Positions 1-6,338 of a DNA stretch of 7,891 bases are shown one piece after another. The stretch is from an uncultured Lachnospiraceae bacterium. Lineage in GTDB: Bacteria; Bacillota_A; Clostridia; Lachnospirales; Lachnospiraceae. The DNA lies in assembly GCA_910585855.1 (NCBI GenBank), contig CAJUGZ010000206.1:1-7891 (forward strand), given 5' to 3'. How positions within the stretch are numbered: the stretch's first letter is position 1; every line of letters starts with the position of its first letter. The translations under genes were made by a program, and so were the position numbers. The notes beneath the pieces are model-generated. The model was not told the DNA's origin. It saw only the letters and a program-made list of their open reading frames with translations, and did no database searches.

Positions 1-28
1 GCATATCCTGCTTCTATGCAGGGTATGC
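1..28. repeat. Palindromic hairpin at the window's left edge
   Basis: Bases 1-11 pair with 18-28 (11 pairs, one of them T-G at 6/23) around the loop ttctat. A run of seven A follows at 29-35. The T-G pair is stable only in a plus-strand RNA. The A run lies on the wrong side for a terminator on the plus strand. The right edge of the window has six T followed by gcatatcc (7878-7891), matching the start of this hairpin, so both repeat copies seem to begin beside the same palindrome. The left part may continue beyond the window. Confidence 0.6.
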
Positions 29-51
29 AAAAAAAGGGGCGTGTTTAGCCC
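29..51 (-). terminator. Possible intrinsic terminator of the ispD operon
   Basis: Read on the minus strand, GGGC (51-48) and GCCC (40-37) form a short GC-only stem with a 7-base loop, followed by C and seven T (35-29). It is the only hairpin plus T-run found downstream of ispD on that strand. The stem has only four pairs, and it lies about 240 bases past the stop codon, so this is a weak call. Confidence 0.4.
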
Positions 52-60
52 GAAGAATAG

Positions 61-95
61 GGAAGAGGATGTTTTATGGATGATAAAATCTTTCC
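61..95. other. AT-rich imperfect hairpin inside the longer repeat copy
   Basis: Bases 61-66 pair with 89-95 (one bulged T) and 72-77 pair with 83-88. The five-base bulge (67-71) and the five-base loop (78-82) have the same sequence, ggatg. It lies in the 132-base stretch that separates the A run from the conserved core in the left repeat copy; the right copy has only 15 bases there. No function is known to me. Confidence 0.4.
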
Positions 96-167
96 TTACA
101 CCAATTACGTTTCGCCTGTGGTGAGGGCGAATTGCGCCCCGGTTCGTCCGGTTGGATAAACATAAAT

Positions 168-236
168 CAGAAGCCTTAGACTTTCTTACCGTTTGGAGCG
201 GAGCAGGCAAAGGACAGGAGCAAACCACCTCTGGCG
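168..236 (+). repeat. Dispersed repeat core, left copy (inverted relative to 7793-7862)
   Basis: Blocks shared with the right copy, in the same order: cagaagcc, agactttct, accgttt, a variable stretch of about 13 bases, caaaggacaggagcaaacc (208-226, identical over 19 bases) and cctct. Upstream of the core both copies have an A run beside gg(g/a)tatgc, but the spacing is 132 bases here and 15 in the other copy. In this copy ggttgg (150-155) could pair with ccaacc (248-253), enclosing the core. There is no ORF in it. Conserved blocks around a variable stretch suggest a mobile or RNA-like intergenic element rather than a decayed gene. I do not recognise the family. Confidence 0.65.
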
Positions 237-292
237 TCCGGTGAAAGCCAACCCCATCCTATCTCCAAAAGCCGAATACAAGTCAAGATGTA

Positions 293-988
293 TCAGTTAT
301 TTTTCATCATCTGTTCTGCAATTATCAAGTCCTCCGGCGTAGTAATCTTAATATTCGCATAACTCCCCTCCACCAGCCGAACCTTCTCCTTTAAAAAAAT
401 CTCCACCGCCATAGCATCATCTGTTACAGCCCTCCCCGACTCTATCACCATCCGATAAGCCTGTTCAATCAAACAATATTCAAAACTCTGTGGTGTCTGT
501 ATCATCCAGACCTGTTCCCTCTTCGGAGTCTGTTCTACATACCCGTTTTCATCACAAATCTTAATCGTATCTTTTACAGGCATACCAACTGCACAAGCTC
601 GATCTCTTTCTACTGCCTCAATCGACCGCTCGATCATTTCTTCTGTTAAAAAAGGTCTGACTCCGTCATGAATCATTACATAATCACAGCCCAAACAGCT
701 CTTTAATCCAGCATATACCGAATGATAACGTTCTTTTCCTCCGGCTACAACAGCTCTTACCTTCTGAAATCCAAACCGCTCCACTATTTCTTTTCTGCAG
801 TATTCCCTTTCTTCTTCTCCCGTCACCAATACAATCTCATCTACTTTGCTCTGCTCAAAAGCCATCAAAGAATAATATAAAATCGGTTTTCCATGAAGCA
901 AAAGATACTGTTTTGGAATATCACTCTGCATCCGCCGTCCATGCCCGCCCGCTAACACAACCGCTGTAATCTTCTTTCTATCCTTCAT
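293..988 (-). CDS. ispD: 2-C-methyl-D-erythritol 4-phosphate cytidylyltransferase
   Basis: Transfers CMP from CTP to 2-C-methyl-D-erythritol 4-phosphate in the cytosolic MEP pathway to isopentenyl diphosphate. The 231 residues fit the family's usual length. Visible motifs are the nucleotide-binding AGGHGRRM (13-20, R18), PKQY (25-28, with the catalytic-type K26), GGKERYHSV, HDGVRPF near 107, TPQSF, VTDDA and NIKITTPEDL (from 212, with K214 at the family's second conserved lysine position). The start codon overlaps the tsaD stop in an ATGA arrangement, so the two are translationally coupled, and a purine-rich GGGAGAG lies just upstream. It is the last gene of the block. The ribitol-phosphate cytidylyltransferase TarI is a close relative, but no teichoic acid gene is nearby, so IspD is favoured. 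Pairing with tsaD is positional, not pathway-based. Confidence 0.93.
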   Translation of the reverse strand: MKDRKKITAVVLAGGHGRRMQSDIPKQYLLLHGKPILYYSLMAFEQSKVDEIVLVTGEEEREYCRKEIVERFGFQKVRAVVAGGKERYHSVYAGLKSCLGCDYVMIHDGVRPFLTEEMIERSIEAVERDRACAVGMPVKDTIKICDENGYVEQTPKREQVWMIQTPQSFEYCLIEQAYRMVIESGRAVTDDAMAVEIFLKEKVRLVEGSYANIKITTPEDLIIAEQMMKNN

Positions 989-2019
989 CCACGCTCTCCC
1001 AGTCTTAAATTGGGAACGGCATTTAAATCCCAGCCGTGTCTTGTCCCCTTCTGATATTCATAATATGCGGCAGAACCAATCATAGCTGCATTGTCTGTAC
1101 AAAGTGCAGGAGAAGGATGATAAAATAAAATTCCCTCTTTTTTACATACCGCTGCCATACTGCTTCTCAGTTCCGAATTTGCTGCAACTCCTCCTGCAAT
1201 CGCCAATTTTCCCAGCCCATACTCTTTTGCTGCCTGTATACTGTGCTGTACCAGTACTTCTACTATAGCTGCCTGAAAAGAAGCTGCTATATCCGCTGTA
1301 TTTACTGCAATTCCTTTCATCTGGCAAGAATTGATATAGTTTAATACTGCACTTTTTACACCGCTGAAGCTAAAATCATAAGGTGCATCCTCTATCACGG
1401 CTCTTGGAAAAAAAATTGCAGTAGGATTTCCCTCCTTCGCTGCTTTATCAATCTTTGGTCCTCCGGGATATCCAAGCCCAACTGCCCGTGCCACTTTGTC
1501 ATATGCTTCTCCTGCCGCATCATCTCTGGTTTTTCCAATTATCTCATATTCTCCATAATCCTTTACCAAAACCAGATGTGTATGTCCTCCTGATACAATC
1601 AAACAAATAAACGGCGGCTCTAAATCCTGATTTTCGATAAAATTAGCAGAAATATGCCCTTCAATATGATGTACTCCCACTAACGGTTTTTTCTTGGCAA
1701 AGCAAATTGCTTTTGCCTCTGCAACTCCTACCAGCAATGCTCCTACCAGTCCCGGTCCATAGGTCACTCCTACTGCTGTAATCTCTTCCAGTGTTATATT
1801 TGCTTCAGAAAGTGCTGTTTCAATTACCTGATTTATTTTTTCAATATGCTTTCTGGACGCAATCTCCGGTACAACACCTCCATACAGTGTATGTAATGCA
1901 ATTTGCGTATAAATTATATTTGACAGCACTTCTCTCCCGTTTTTTACCACAGCGGCTGCCGTTTCGTCACAGGAACTCTCTATTGCCAAAATAAAAACAT
2001 CCTCTTTTCCTTCACCCAT
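985..2019 (-). CDS. tsaD: tRNA t6A37 threonylcarbamoyltransferase TsaD
   Basis: Catalytic subunit that moves the threonylcarbamoyl group from threonylcarbamoyl-AMP to N6 of A37 in tRNAs reading ANN codons. The protein is full length at 344 residues, with an ASKHA fold. The N-terminal phosphate-binding loop is AIESSCDET (12-20); the metal ligands are H118 and H122 in HHIEGH and D309 in CTDNAAM; SGGHTHL, DDAAGEAYDKVARAVGLGYPGGP and FSFSGVKSA are family signatures, and AGGVAANSELR is the C-terminal nucleotide loop. The ATG is preceded by AGGAAGG and GAGGG. Its partners TsaB and TsaE are encoded upstream on the same strand, separated by four genes (rimI, the CxxC protein, the RNase Z gene and the one-TM protein gene); TsaC is not in the window. 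The stop overlaps the ispD start by four bases. Confidence 0.97.
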   Translation of the reverse strand: MGEGKEDVFILAIESSCDETAAAVVKNGREVLSNIIYTQIALHTLYGGVVPEIASRKHIEKINQVIETALSEANITLEEITAVGVTYGPGLVGALLVGVAEAKAICFAKKKPLVGVHHIEGHISANFIENQDLEPPFICLIVSGGHTHLVLVKDYGEYEIIGKTRDDAAGEAYDKVARAVGLGYPGGPKIDKAAKEGNPTAIFFPRAVIEDAPYDFSFSGVKSAVLNYINSCQMKGIAVNTADIAASFQAAIVEVLVQHSIQAAKEYGLGKLAIAGGVAANSELRSSMAAVCKKEGILFYHPSPALCTDNAAMIGSAAYYEYQKGTRHGWDLNAVPNLRLGERG

Positions 2020-2064
2020 CCCTCTATCCTTCCTATATTAACATAATTATTCTGTCTTTTTCTT

Positions 2065-2640
2065 CTAAGATTCCTCTACACTGGTCAGTTGCCATCCCAC
2101 AATCTTCCAATGATCAAATTCATCTTTTCTCAGCATAAAATCTTCATAGGTCTTGGCAAGTCCGCCGTTTGAATTTCGAATAAAATACTCTACTGTTACT
2201 ACACAACAAGAACGGTCATCTAATTCATAATAATCTACATCTCTGCTGTCCTCTAAAATATAATTGGTTATCTTTTGTGAAGTTTCCTGATACTTCGCTA
2301 CCTCTTCTTTTGTCTGCTCTATCAAATCTTCTTCCGAATTTGCTGCCAAAAGCTCCTCATCAAATAAAAGCCTAGACTGTTTTACCAGCTTTTCTAACAT
2401 CTCTTCTTCTACATTTTCCGAATAAAACGCCATTGTAATATCACTGTATAATTCTACTACTTTAACTGGTGTATTAGGATAATTTTTCTCAATATCCTTT
2501 GCAATCAATTTCTCTGCACTTGAAATATCCGTCTTTGTTTCTGCAGGTGTTGGTGTATTTCGATTTGATAAATATGCATAATATCCCAACCCTAAAGCTA
2601 TTAAAATCACAGCGGCAATCAGCCCACGATATTTTTTCAT
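2065..2640 (-). CDS. Single-TM extracytoplasmic protein of unknown function (DUF6715-like)
   Basis: The 191-residue protein begins with two lysines and an arginine, then one hydrophobic segment (about 7-25), then a polar Asn/Thr/Pro linker and an acidic, helix-rich region (about 38-130) ending in a beta-rich part (about 135-185). There is no lipobox cysteine after the hydrophobic segment, so it is best read as an N-terminally anchored protein with its bulk outside the membrane. The end, with EDFMLRKDEFDHWKIVGW, resembles small NTF2-like or SnoaL-like folds in pattern. From memory it fits Pfam DUF6715, known mainly from Lachnospiraceae, but this was not searched. The start is firm: AGGAGG overlaps the preceding stop codon and lies 8 bases before the ATG. 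It lies 11 bases after the RNase Z gene and 45 before tsaD, so it is co-transcribed with them. Function unknown. Confidence 0.8.
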   Translation of the reverse strand: MKKYRGLIAAVILIALGLGYYAYLSNRNTPTPAETKTDISSAEKLIAKDIEKNYPNTPVKVVELYSDITMAFYSENVEEEMLEKLVKQSRLLFDEELLAANSEEDLIEQTKEEVAKYQETSQKITNYILEDSRDVDYYELDDRSCCVVTVEYFIRNSNGGLAKTYEDFMLRKDEFDHWKIVGWQLTSVEES

Positions 2641-2651
2641 ACCACATCCTC

Positions 2652-3563
2652 CTACTCTTCTTCAAAATAAAGCGTTATGCTCTTTCCGTCTTTTCCCGCT
2701 TCTGCATTTGGAAAAACCTCTTTTACCCCCGGCATAAACTCCTCTGCCTTTATCAAAGAAGGACTATAATGTGTCAGCCACATCCGCTTTGGTTTCGCTT
2801 CTGCTGCTACTTTTGCCGCTTCTAAAAACGTCATATGTTTATATTCCCTTGCCTTTGCCTCCTTGCCGTCTTCTCCATACATACCTTCACAGATCAGCAA
2901 ATCTGCCTCTTTTGCTGCCTCTACCATAGAAACAGTCGGTCGGGAATCCGTGCAATAGGTCAAATGAATCCCCTTCCGTCTCTCTCCAAGCACCATATCT
3001 GGTGTAATTATTTTTCCGTCCACCTCTATAGATTCTCCCTTTTGCAAAAGATTCCAAGATCTCAGCGGCACTCCGTATTCCTTTGCCTTATCCGGCTGAA
3101 ACTTTCCGATCCGATCAATCCAAATCGAATATCCATAACATGTCACATTATGGTTGACCCGAAACGCTTCGATTCGATAACCATTCTGCAAAAGGGTTTC
3201 CTTTGCCTCGGTCAGTTCTATAAATTCGAGCGAAAACGGCAGTTCCGGTGCAATCGTCCGTAGAGCAGTTACCACTCTCTCTAACCCTTTCGGTCCGACT
3301 AATTTCAATGGCTCACTTCTCTCTGCATTTCCCATAGTAAGCAGTAATCCCGGCAAACCACTGATATGATCTGCATGATAATGTGTAAAACAGATCATAT
3401 CGATTGGCTTAAAACTCCATCCTTTTTCCTTTATCGCAATCTGCGTTCCTTCCCCGCAGTCAATTAAAATACTACTGCCATTATAACGCATCATAAGTGC
3501 CGTAAGCCAACGATAAGGAAGAGGCATCATCCCGCCTGTCCCCAATAAGCATACATCCAACAT
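2652..3563 (-). CDS. rnz: Ribonuclease Z family metallo-beta-lactamase hydrolase (tRNA 3' processing)
   Basis: A 303-residue zinc-dependent endonuclease expected to cut tRNA precursors after the discriminator base when CCA is not encoded or needs repair. Zinc-binding signatures are THYHADH (60-66), a histidine in VNHNVTCYGY, the aspartate of YCTDSRP, and a histidine in LTHYSP near the end. LIDCGEGTQ (33-41) and HADHISGLPGLL are typical of RNase Z. The N-terminus is unusual: GTGGMMPLPYRWLTALMM replaces the more common GTxxxxPTxxRxxS loop, and TDSRP replaces GDTRP, so it is a divergent branch. I chose the ATG at 3563 because AAAGGAG lies 9 bases upstream; a GTG nine codons earlier has no binding site. 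Its place near tsaD/tsaB/tsaE suits a tRNA maturation role. Confidence 0.85.
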   Translation of the reverse strand: MLDVCLLGTGGMMPLPYRWLTALMMRYNGSSILIDCGEGTQIAIKEKGWSFKPIDMICFTHYHADHISGLPGLLLTMGNAERSEPLKLVGPKGLERVVTALRTIAPELPFSLEFIELTEAKETLLQNGYRIEAFRVNHNVTCYGYSIWIDRIGKFQPDKAKEYGVPLRSWNLLQKGESIEVDGKIITPDMVLGERRKGIHLTYCTDSRPTVSMVEAAKEADLLICEGMYGEDGKEAKAREYKHMTFLEAAKVAAEAKPKRMWLTHYSPSLIKAEEFMPGVKEVFPNAEAGKDGKSITLYFEEE

Positions 3564-3637
3564 CTCTATTATTCTCCTTTGCAGACACACAGTTTTTTAT
3601 TTCGCTCTTTTATTCTAACACATCCAAGGCATAAATG

Positions 3638-3886
3638 CTATAGATATTCTTTTTCTTCTATTTCTTCCACCGAAATTTTAAATTGCTTTATAATCCTGTC
3701 ATAACATTCTTCACATAAATCAAAATTATGTTTCATTCCGTCTTTTCTTGAAAAATATCCCCATGAAACAGCAATCTCACAAAATCCTTCTTTTAAAATT
3801 CCGTTTTCTATCAACAGTTCCTTACCGCAGCAATTACAAACTGCCCTTTCTAATTTTGCCTCTCTCTGCACATTGTACTTCCTCAT
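3638..3886 (-). CDS. Small zinc-ribbon-like protein of unknown function
   Basis: An 82-residue soluble protein with two CxxC knuckles: C17-N-C19-C20 and C58-E-E-C61. They are 38 residues apart, as in a small zinc ribbon, with an extra cysteine at 36. Between them are GILKEG and a WGYFSRKDG turn; after the second knuckle comes a helix ending in an acidic tail (EEIEEKEYL). The ATG follows a strong GGAGGAAGG site. I believe similar proteins are common as unnamed hypotheticals in Lachnospiraceae, but that is memory. It is separated from rimI by 93 bases and has its own likely promoter there (3979-4008); a further 74 bases lead to the RNase Z gene. Zinc binding is an inference; a nucleic-acid or protein adaptor role would fit the fold size, but nothing in the sequence shows which. 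Confidence 0.8.
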   Translation of the reverse strand: MRKYNVQREAKLERAVCNCCGKELLIENGILKEGFCEIAVSWGYFSRKDGMKHNFDLCEECYDRIIKQFKISVEEIEEKEYL

Positions 3887-3978
3887 CTGTCCTTCCTCCG
3901 AATCATCCGTGTTATAATATAAAAGTCTTTCTCAAGTATATCGAAAATCCCTATTCTATACCATGAGTGCTAGTCCCT

Positions 3979-4008
3979 ATTATACAGGATAATTTTTCTG
4001 CTTTTCAA
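3979..4008 (-). promoter_or_regulatory. Internal sigma-A type promoter at the end of rimI
   Basis: On the minus strand TTGAAA (4008-4003) and TATAAT (3984-3979) are separated by 18 bases. The -10 box overlaps the rimI stop codon, and transcription would start near 3972, about 85 bases before the small zinc-ribbon gene. It would give the downstream set (CxxC protein, rnz, DUF6715-like, tsaD, ispD) expression independent of tsaE-tsaB-rimI. No terminator was seen between rimI and the next gene, so read-through is also likely. Confidence 0.6.
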
Positions 4009-4471
4009 TGGTAATTCCTCTCAAACGGCGATTCCACATAATCACTGCATTTTCCTTTGGTTTCTCATAATAGTTCAAACGAATTCCTTCCACCAAAAAT
4101 CCAAACCGCTGATAAAGCCGAATTGCTTCCTGATTGCTTTCCCGTACTTCCAATGTCAATGCCGTAATCCCCCGATGCAGTGCCTCTTCCACTGCCTTTT
4201 CCAAAAGCAGATAACCTACTCCCTTTTTTCTTTCCTCCAGCACCACAGCAATATTTGTAATATCTGCCTCTTCAAACGACTGCCAAATCCCAATATAACC
4301 AATCAGCATATTTTCTCTTCCAGTTTTTTTCTCTGCAACCAGATAAAATATATCTTTTTTCTCCAATGTATCCAAAAAAGACTGTTCCGACCATGGACAG
4401 GAAAAAATCTCTTTTTCTATTGCTGCAACAGTACTGCAGTCCTCCTTTTCCATAAAGCGAACGCCTATCAT
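3980..4471 (-). CDS. rimI: Ribosomal-protein-alanine N-acetyltransferase RimI (GNAT family)
   Basis: Acetyl-CoA-dependent N-terminal acetyltransferase; in E. coli its target is ribosomal protein bS18. The 163-residue GNAT domain shows the RimI opening pattern EKEIFSCPWSEQSF (19-32), the strand ADITNIAV, the pyrophosphate loop RKKGVG (81-86), and LEVRESNQEAIRLYQRFGF with E108 and Y120, spaced as the Glu/Tyr pair of E. coli RimI. The C-terminal YYEKPKENAVIMW is also family-typical. The ATG overlaps the tsaB stop (ATGA) and is preceded by GAGGAG inside tsaB, so coupling to tsaB is likely; tsaB-rimI adjacency is widespread in bacteria. The real substrate in this organism may be broader, as GNAT specificity cannot be read from sequence. 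A short basic extension (about 150-163) follows the fold. Confidence 0.93.
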   Translation of the reverse strand: MIGVRFMEKEDCSTVAAIEKEIFSCPWSEQSFLDTLEKKDIFYLVAEKKTGRENMLIGYIGIWQSFEEADITNIAVVLEERKKGVGYLLLEKAVEEALHRGITALTLEVRESNQEAIRLYQRFGFLVEGIRLNYYEKPKENAVIMWNRRLRGITIEKQKNYPV

Positions 4472-5196
4472 AACCTCTCCTCTTTTTCCTGCCGTTCCTT
4501 TCGTTCTCTCTCTGCCTGAGAAAGCCGCATATAATCCGGTTTATGCTCTGCCGCACTCTCTATTCTTCCCTCTGCAAAATATAGTTCTGCCAAAGCCCCC
4601 ACTGCTCCTGCCCTCTGCCGATTCAAATGAGGAGGAGCAAATACAAACTCTGTCTGCAGTCTTTCTTCTATCTGTCTTTGATAAGCTAAAATACCATCTC
4701 CGGTAAACATAACCCGCTGTCCCCTTTGACTCAATTCCTCTAAAAGCTCTTCTATTCCAACTGCACATGCAGAACGCAGCGTTCTCATCTGGTATGTTCC
4801 CCCCTGAATCTCAAAACAAAAAATACCAGTATACACCTGATCCCGCTTTGCATCCATAATCGGTACTACCAAATCACCGAAACCAAAAAGTCCATATGCC
4901 ATTGCATCTATTGTAGATACAGAAATCAACGGCTTTTTTAATGCAAGCCCCAATCCTTTTGCCGTAGCAGAACCAATCCGAAGTCCGGTAAACGATCCCG
5001 GTCCTGCTGCCACAGCAATCGCATCCAATGTATCCAATTCCAATTCTGTCATCCTTGTTATCTCATCTATCATCGGCAGCAACGTCTGAGAATGTGTTTT
5101 TTTAAAATTAATCGTATATTCTGCCGTTAAAACAGCATCTGTAACCAATGCCACAGATGCCACTAACGAAGAAGAATCCAATGCCAATATTTTCAA
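4468..5196 (-). CDS. tsaB: t6A biosynthesis scaffold protein TsaB
   Basis: ASKHA-fold pseudo-enzyme that dimerises with TsaD and is required, with TsaE, for t6A formation on tRNA. The 242 residues fit the family. Signatures are the N-terminal LALDSSS (4-10), THSQTLLPMI (34-43), VAAGPGSFTGLRIG (62-75) and a degenerate C-terminal half ending in KPDYMR, the usual TsaB end, followed by a charged Lys/Arg/Glu tail of about 20 residues. The start codon is TTG: it follows AGGAGG by 9 bases, and the reading frame begins MKILALDSS as expected, with no ATG nearby in frame. It lies 21 bases after tsaE and overlaps rimI by four. TTG may lower its translation relative to tsaE. Confidence 0.95.
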   Translation of the reverse strand: MKILALDSSSLVASVALVTDAVLTAEYTINFKKTHSQTLLPMIDEITRMTELELDTLDAIAVAAGPGSFTGLRIGSATAKGLGLALKKPLISVSTIDAMAYGLFGFGDLVVPIMDAKRDQVYTGIFCFEIQGGTYQMRTLRSACAVGIEELLEELSQRGQRVMFTGDGILAYQRQIEERLQTEFVFAPPHLNRQRAGAVGALAELYFAEGRIESAAEHKPDYMRLSQAERERKERQEKEERL

Positions 5197-5217
5197 AGCA
5201 ATCTCCCTCCTAACTCT

Positions 5218-5661
5218 TTAAACCTTTCTTTTTGTCACCACAGTAATACAAATCTTTCGATAATCAAACCCTTTTTCTAAATCCTTCTCTATCAAAACCT
5301 GAACTCGTTCATGCGGTAAAATATCAGCAATCAATCCTGCCCACTCTACAAGACAAACCCCATCCCCATAAAAATAATCTGAATACCCAATCTCCTCCAT
5401 CTCTTCTACATCCGCAATCCGATATACATCAAAATGATAAAAAGGAATCCTCCCCTTCTGATATTCCTGCAATATCGTAAAAGTAGGACTGTTCACCGTT
5501 TCCTCAATTCCAAGCCCGTCTGCAAATCCCTGTGTAAACACAGTCTTCCCAACACCAAGATCTCCCTCTAAACAATATATCTGTCCTGCCGCCGCCTGAC
5601 GTCCTAACTCCCTCCCAACCGCAAATGTATCCTCTGCACAATAACTCTCTATTTCTCTCAT
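5218..5661 (-). CDS. tsaE: tRNA t6A biosynthesis ATPase TsaE
   Basis: P-loop ATPase that binds the TsaB-TsaD dimer and resets it between catalytic cycles. Full length at 147 residues. Walker A is GDLGVGKT (33-40), then NSPTFTI (57-63), the HFDVYR motif with D78, and VEWAG with E106 and W107. These are the defining TsaE features. The ATG is preceded by GGGAGATGAG about 10 bases upstream. It is 24 bases after the YcxB-like gene and 21 before tsaB, so it very likely shares their transcript. Confidence 0.95.
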   Translation of the reverse strand: MREIESYCAEDTFAVGRELGRQAAAGQIYCLEGDLGVGKTVFTQGFADGLGIEETVNSPTFTILQEYQKGRIPFYHFDVYRIADVEEMEEIGYSDYFYGDGVCLVEWAGLIADILPHERVQVLIEKDLEKGFDYRKICITVVTKRKV

Positions 5662-5685
5662 ACCATCTCATCTCCCTATCTGTCC

Positions 5686-6174
5686 CTACTGATGAAATCC
5701 ATTCATTACCAGCTCCGTTACCCTTTGTGCCTGTGTACCAAGCTGCTTCTTCGAAATAATATTTGCCCGATTTGCCGTTCCATAAAGATAAATATAACGT
5801 TTTGTATTTCTAATCCGATAAAGACTGCTATACTGTGCTGAAGCTTCCTCTTTCCCCTGCTTCATCACAAATTCCTTCTCTCCAAAAAAATAAACAGTGG
5901 GCGTCTTTACAGACGGATTTAAAGCTGCCTGTTTCGCAGCCTTTACAAAAAGCATAATTGGATTTATCACAGTAAATAAAACACTGCAAACCGCCAAAAG
6001 CACCATATAAGAAGTACTTACTGTTCCCCATGTCCACAGTAAAACAAAAAATGCGGCTACACTAAATAAGACCCCGCAAATTCCTGATATACTGCGGTAA
6101 GTATGCTGAAACATAAAGAAAAACAGATCCATTACCTCTACCTGAACGGACACTTCAACCATATCTTTATCCAT
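5686..6174 (-). CDS. YcxB-like membrane protein of unknown function
   Basis: A 162-residue protein with a short polar N-terminus, two membrane segments (about 31-50 and 56-78) and a cytoplasmic C-terminal domain (about 90-162). The C-terminal pattern, a beta-rich run with FFGEKEFVMKQ, YSSLYRIRNTKRYIYLYGT and ANIISKKQL, matches the YcxB-like C-terminal domain (Pfam YcxB, recalled, not searched), a PH-like fold of unknown role. The ATG has AAGGAG at ideal spacing. It opens the tsaE block and is preceded by a leader with a terminator (6216-6252), so its expression and possibly that of tsaE-tsaB-rimI may be attenuated. Nothing connects it to t6A chemistry except position. Confidence 0.75.
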   Translation of the reverse strand: MDKDMVEVSVQVEVMDLFFFMFQHTYRSISGICGVLFSVAAFFVLLWTWGTVSTSYMVLLAVCSVLFTVINPIMLFVKAAKQAALNPSVKTPTVYFFGEKEFVMKQGKEEASAQYSSLYRIRNTKRYIYLYGTANRANIISKKQLGTQAQRVTELVMNGFHQ

Positions 6175-6215
6175 CTTTTCTCCTTCCGCCTAAACCATTT
6201 TTCCTACAAACATAC

Positions 6216-6252
6216 AAAAATCGAGTAGGGGAATGACCTTCTCCACTACTCG
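6216..6252 (-). terminator. Leader terminator upstream of the YcxB-like gene
   Basis: On the minus strand CGAGTAG (6252-6246) pairs with CTACTCG (6228-6222), extended by two G-C pairs after one mismatch, loop of 11 bases, then A and TTTTT (6220-6216). It ends about 42 bases before the start codon and about 115 bases after the predicted start of transcription. It is a good intrinsic terminator in the position of an attenuator; alternatively it ends a short independent RNA. No antiterminator partner was found by eye. Confidence 0.65.
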
Positions 6253-6254
6253 CC

Positions 6255-6304
6255 GCACGGGACACGTACAGCAAAGCTGATAATTTCTTTACGTGCCCCT
6301 GTGC
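6255..6304 (-). ncRNA. Stable leader stem of unknown function
   Basis: Bases 6255-6258 pair with 6301-6304 and 6259-6267 with 6291-6299 (one bulged base at 6300). The A-C at 6262/6296 on the plus strand is a U-G pair on the minus strand, favouring a minus-strand RNA. The loop holds a 3-pair AGC/GCT mini-hairpin. Together with the terminator two bases downstream it forms a compact RNA of about 115 bases. It does not match any riboswitch or T-box consensus that I know. Confidence 0.5.
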
Positions 6305-6306
6305 AT

Positions 6307-6334
6307 AAAAAAAGATATTACCCCAAGCAATATC
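6307..6334 (-). terminator. Intrinsic terminator for transcripts coming from ribU
   Basis: On the minus strand GATATT (6334-6329) pairs with AATATC (6319-6314), with G-T closure toward the loop, followed directly by seven T (6313-6307). The stem is AT-rich and weak but the T-run is perfect. The predicted start of the promoter at 6339-6366 falls inside the left arm (near 6332), so the complete hairpin forms only in RNA reading through from ribU. Confidence 0.6.
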
Positions 6335-6338
6335 CTTT

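Noticed and set aside
208..226. CRISPR-type repeat
   Set aside because: Only two copies exist, 7.6 kb apart and in opposite orientation; there are no spacers or cas genes.
2835..3263. 142-residue plus-strand frame
   Set aside because: It lies wholly opposite the RNase Z gene, has no binding site and has a Cys/Phe/Ser/Ile-rich composition typical of antisense shadows. The other plus-strand frames at 1791, 2499, 3748 and 4175 are rejected for the same reason.
6216..6334. T-box or known metabolite riboswitch in the YcxB leader
   Set aside because: There is no T-box AGGGTGGNACCGCG-type sequence, no match to aptamer consensus sequences I know, and no antiterminator partner for the terminator arm.
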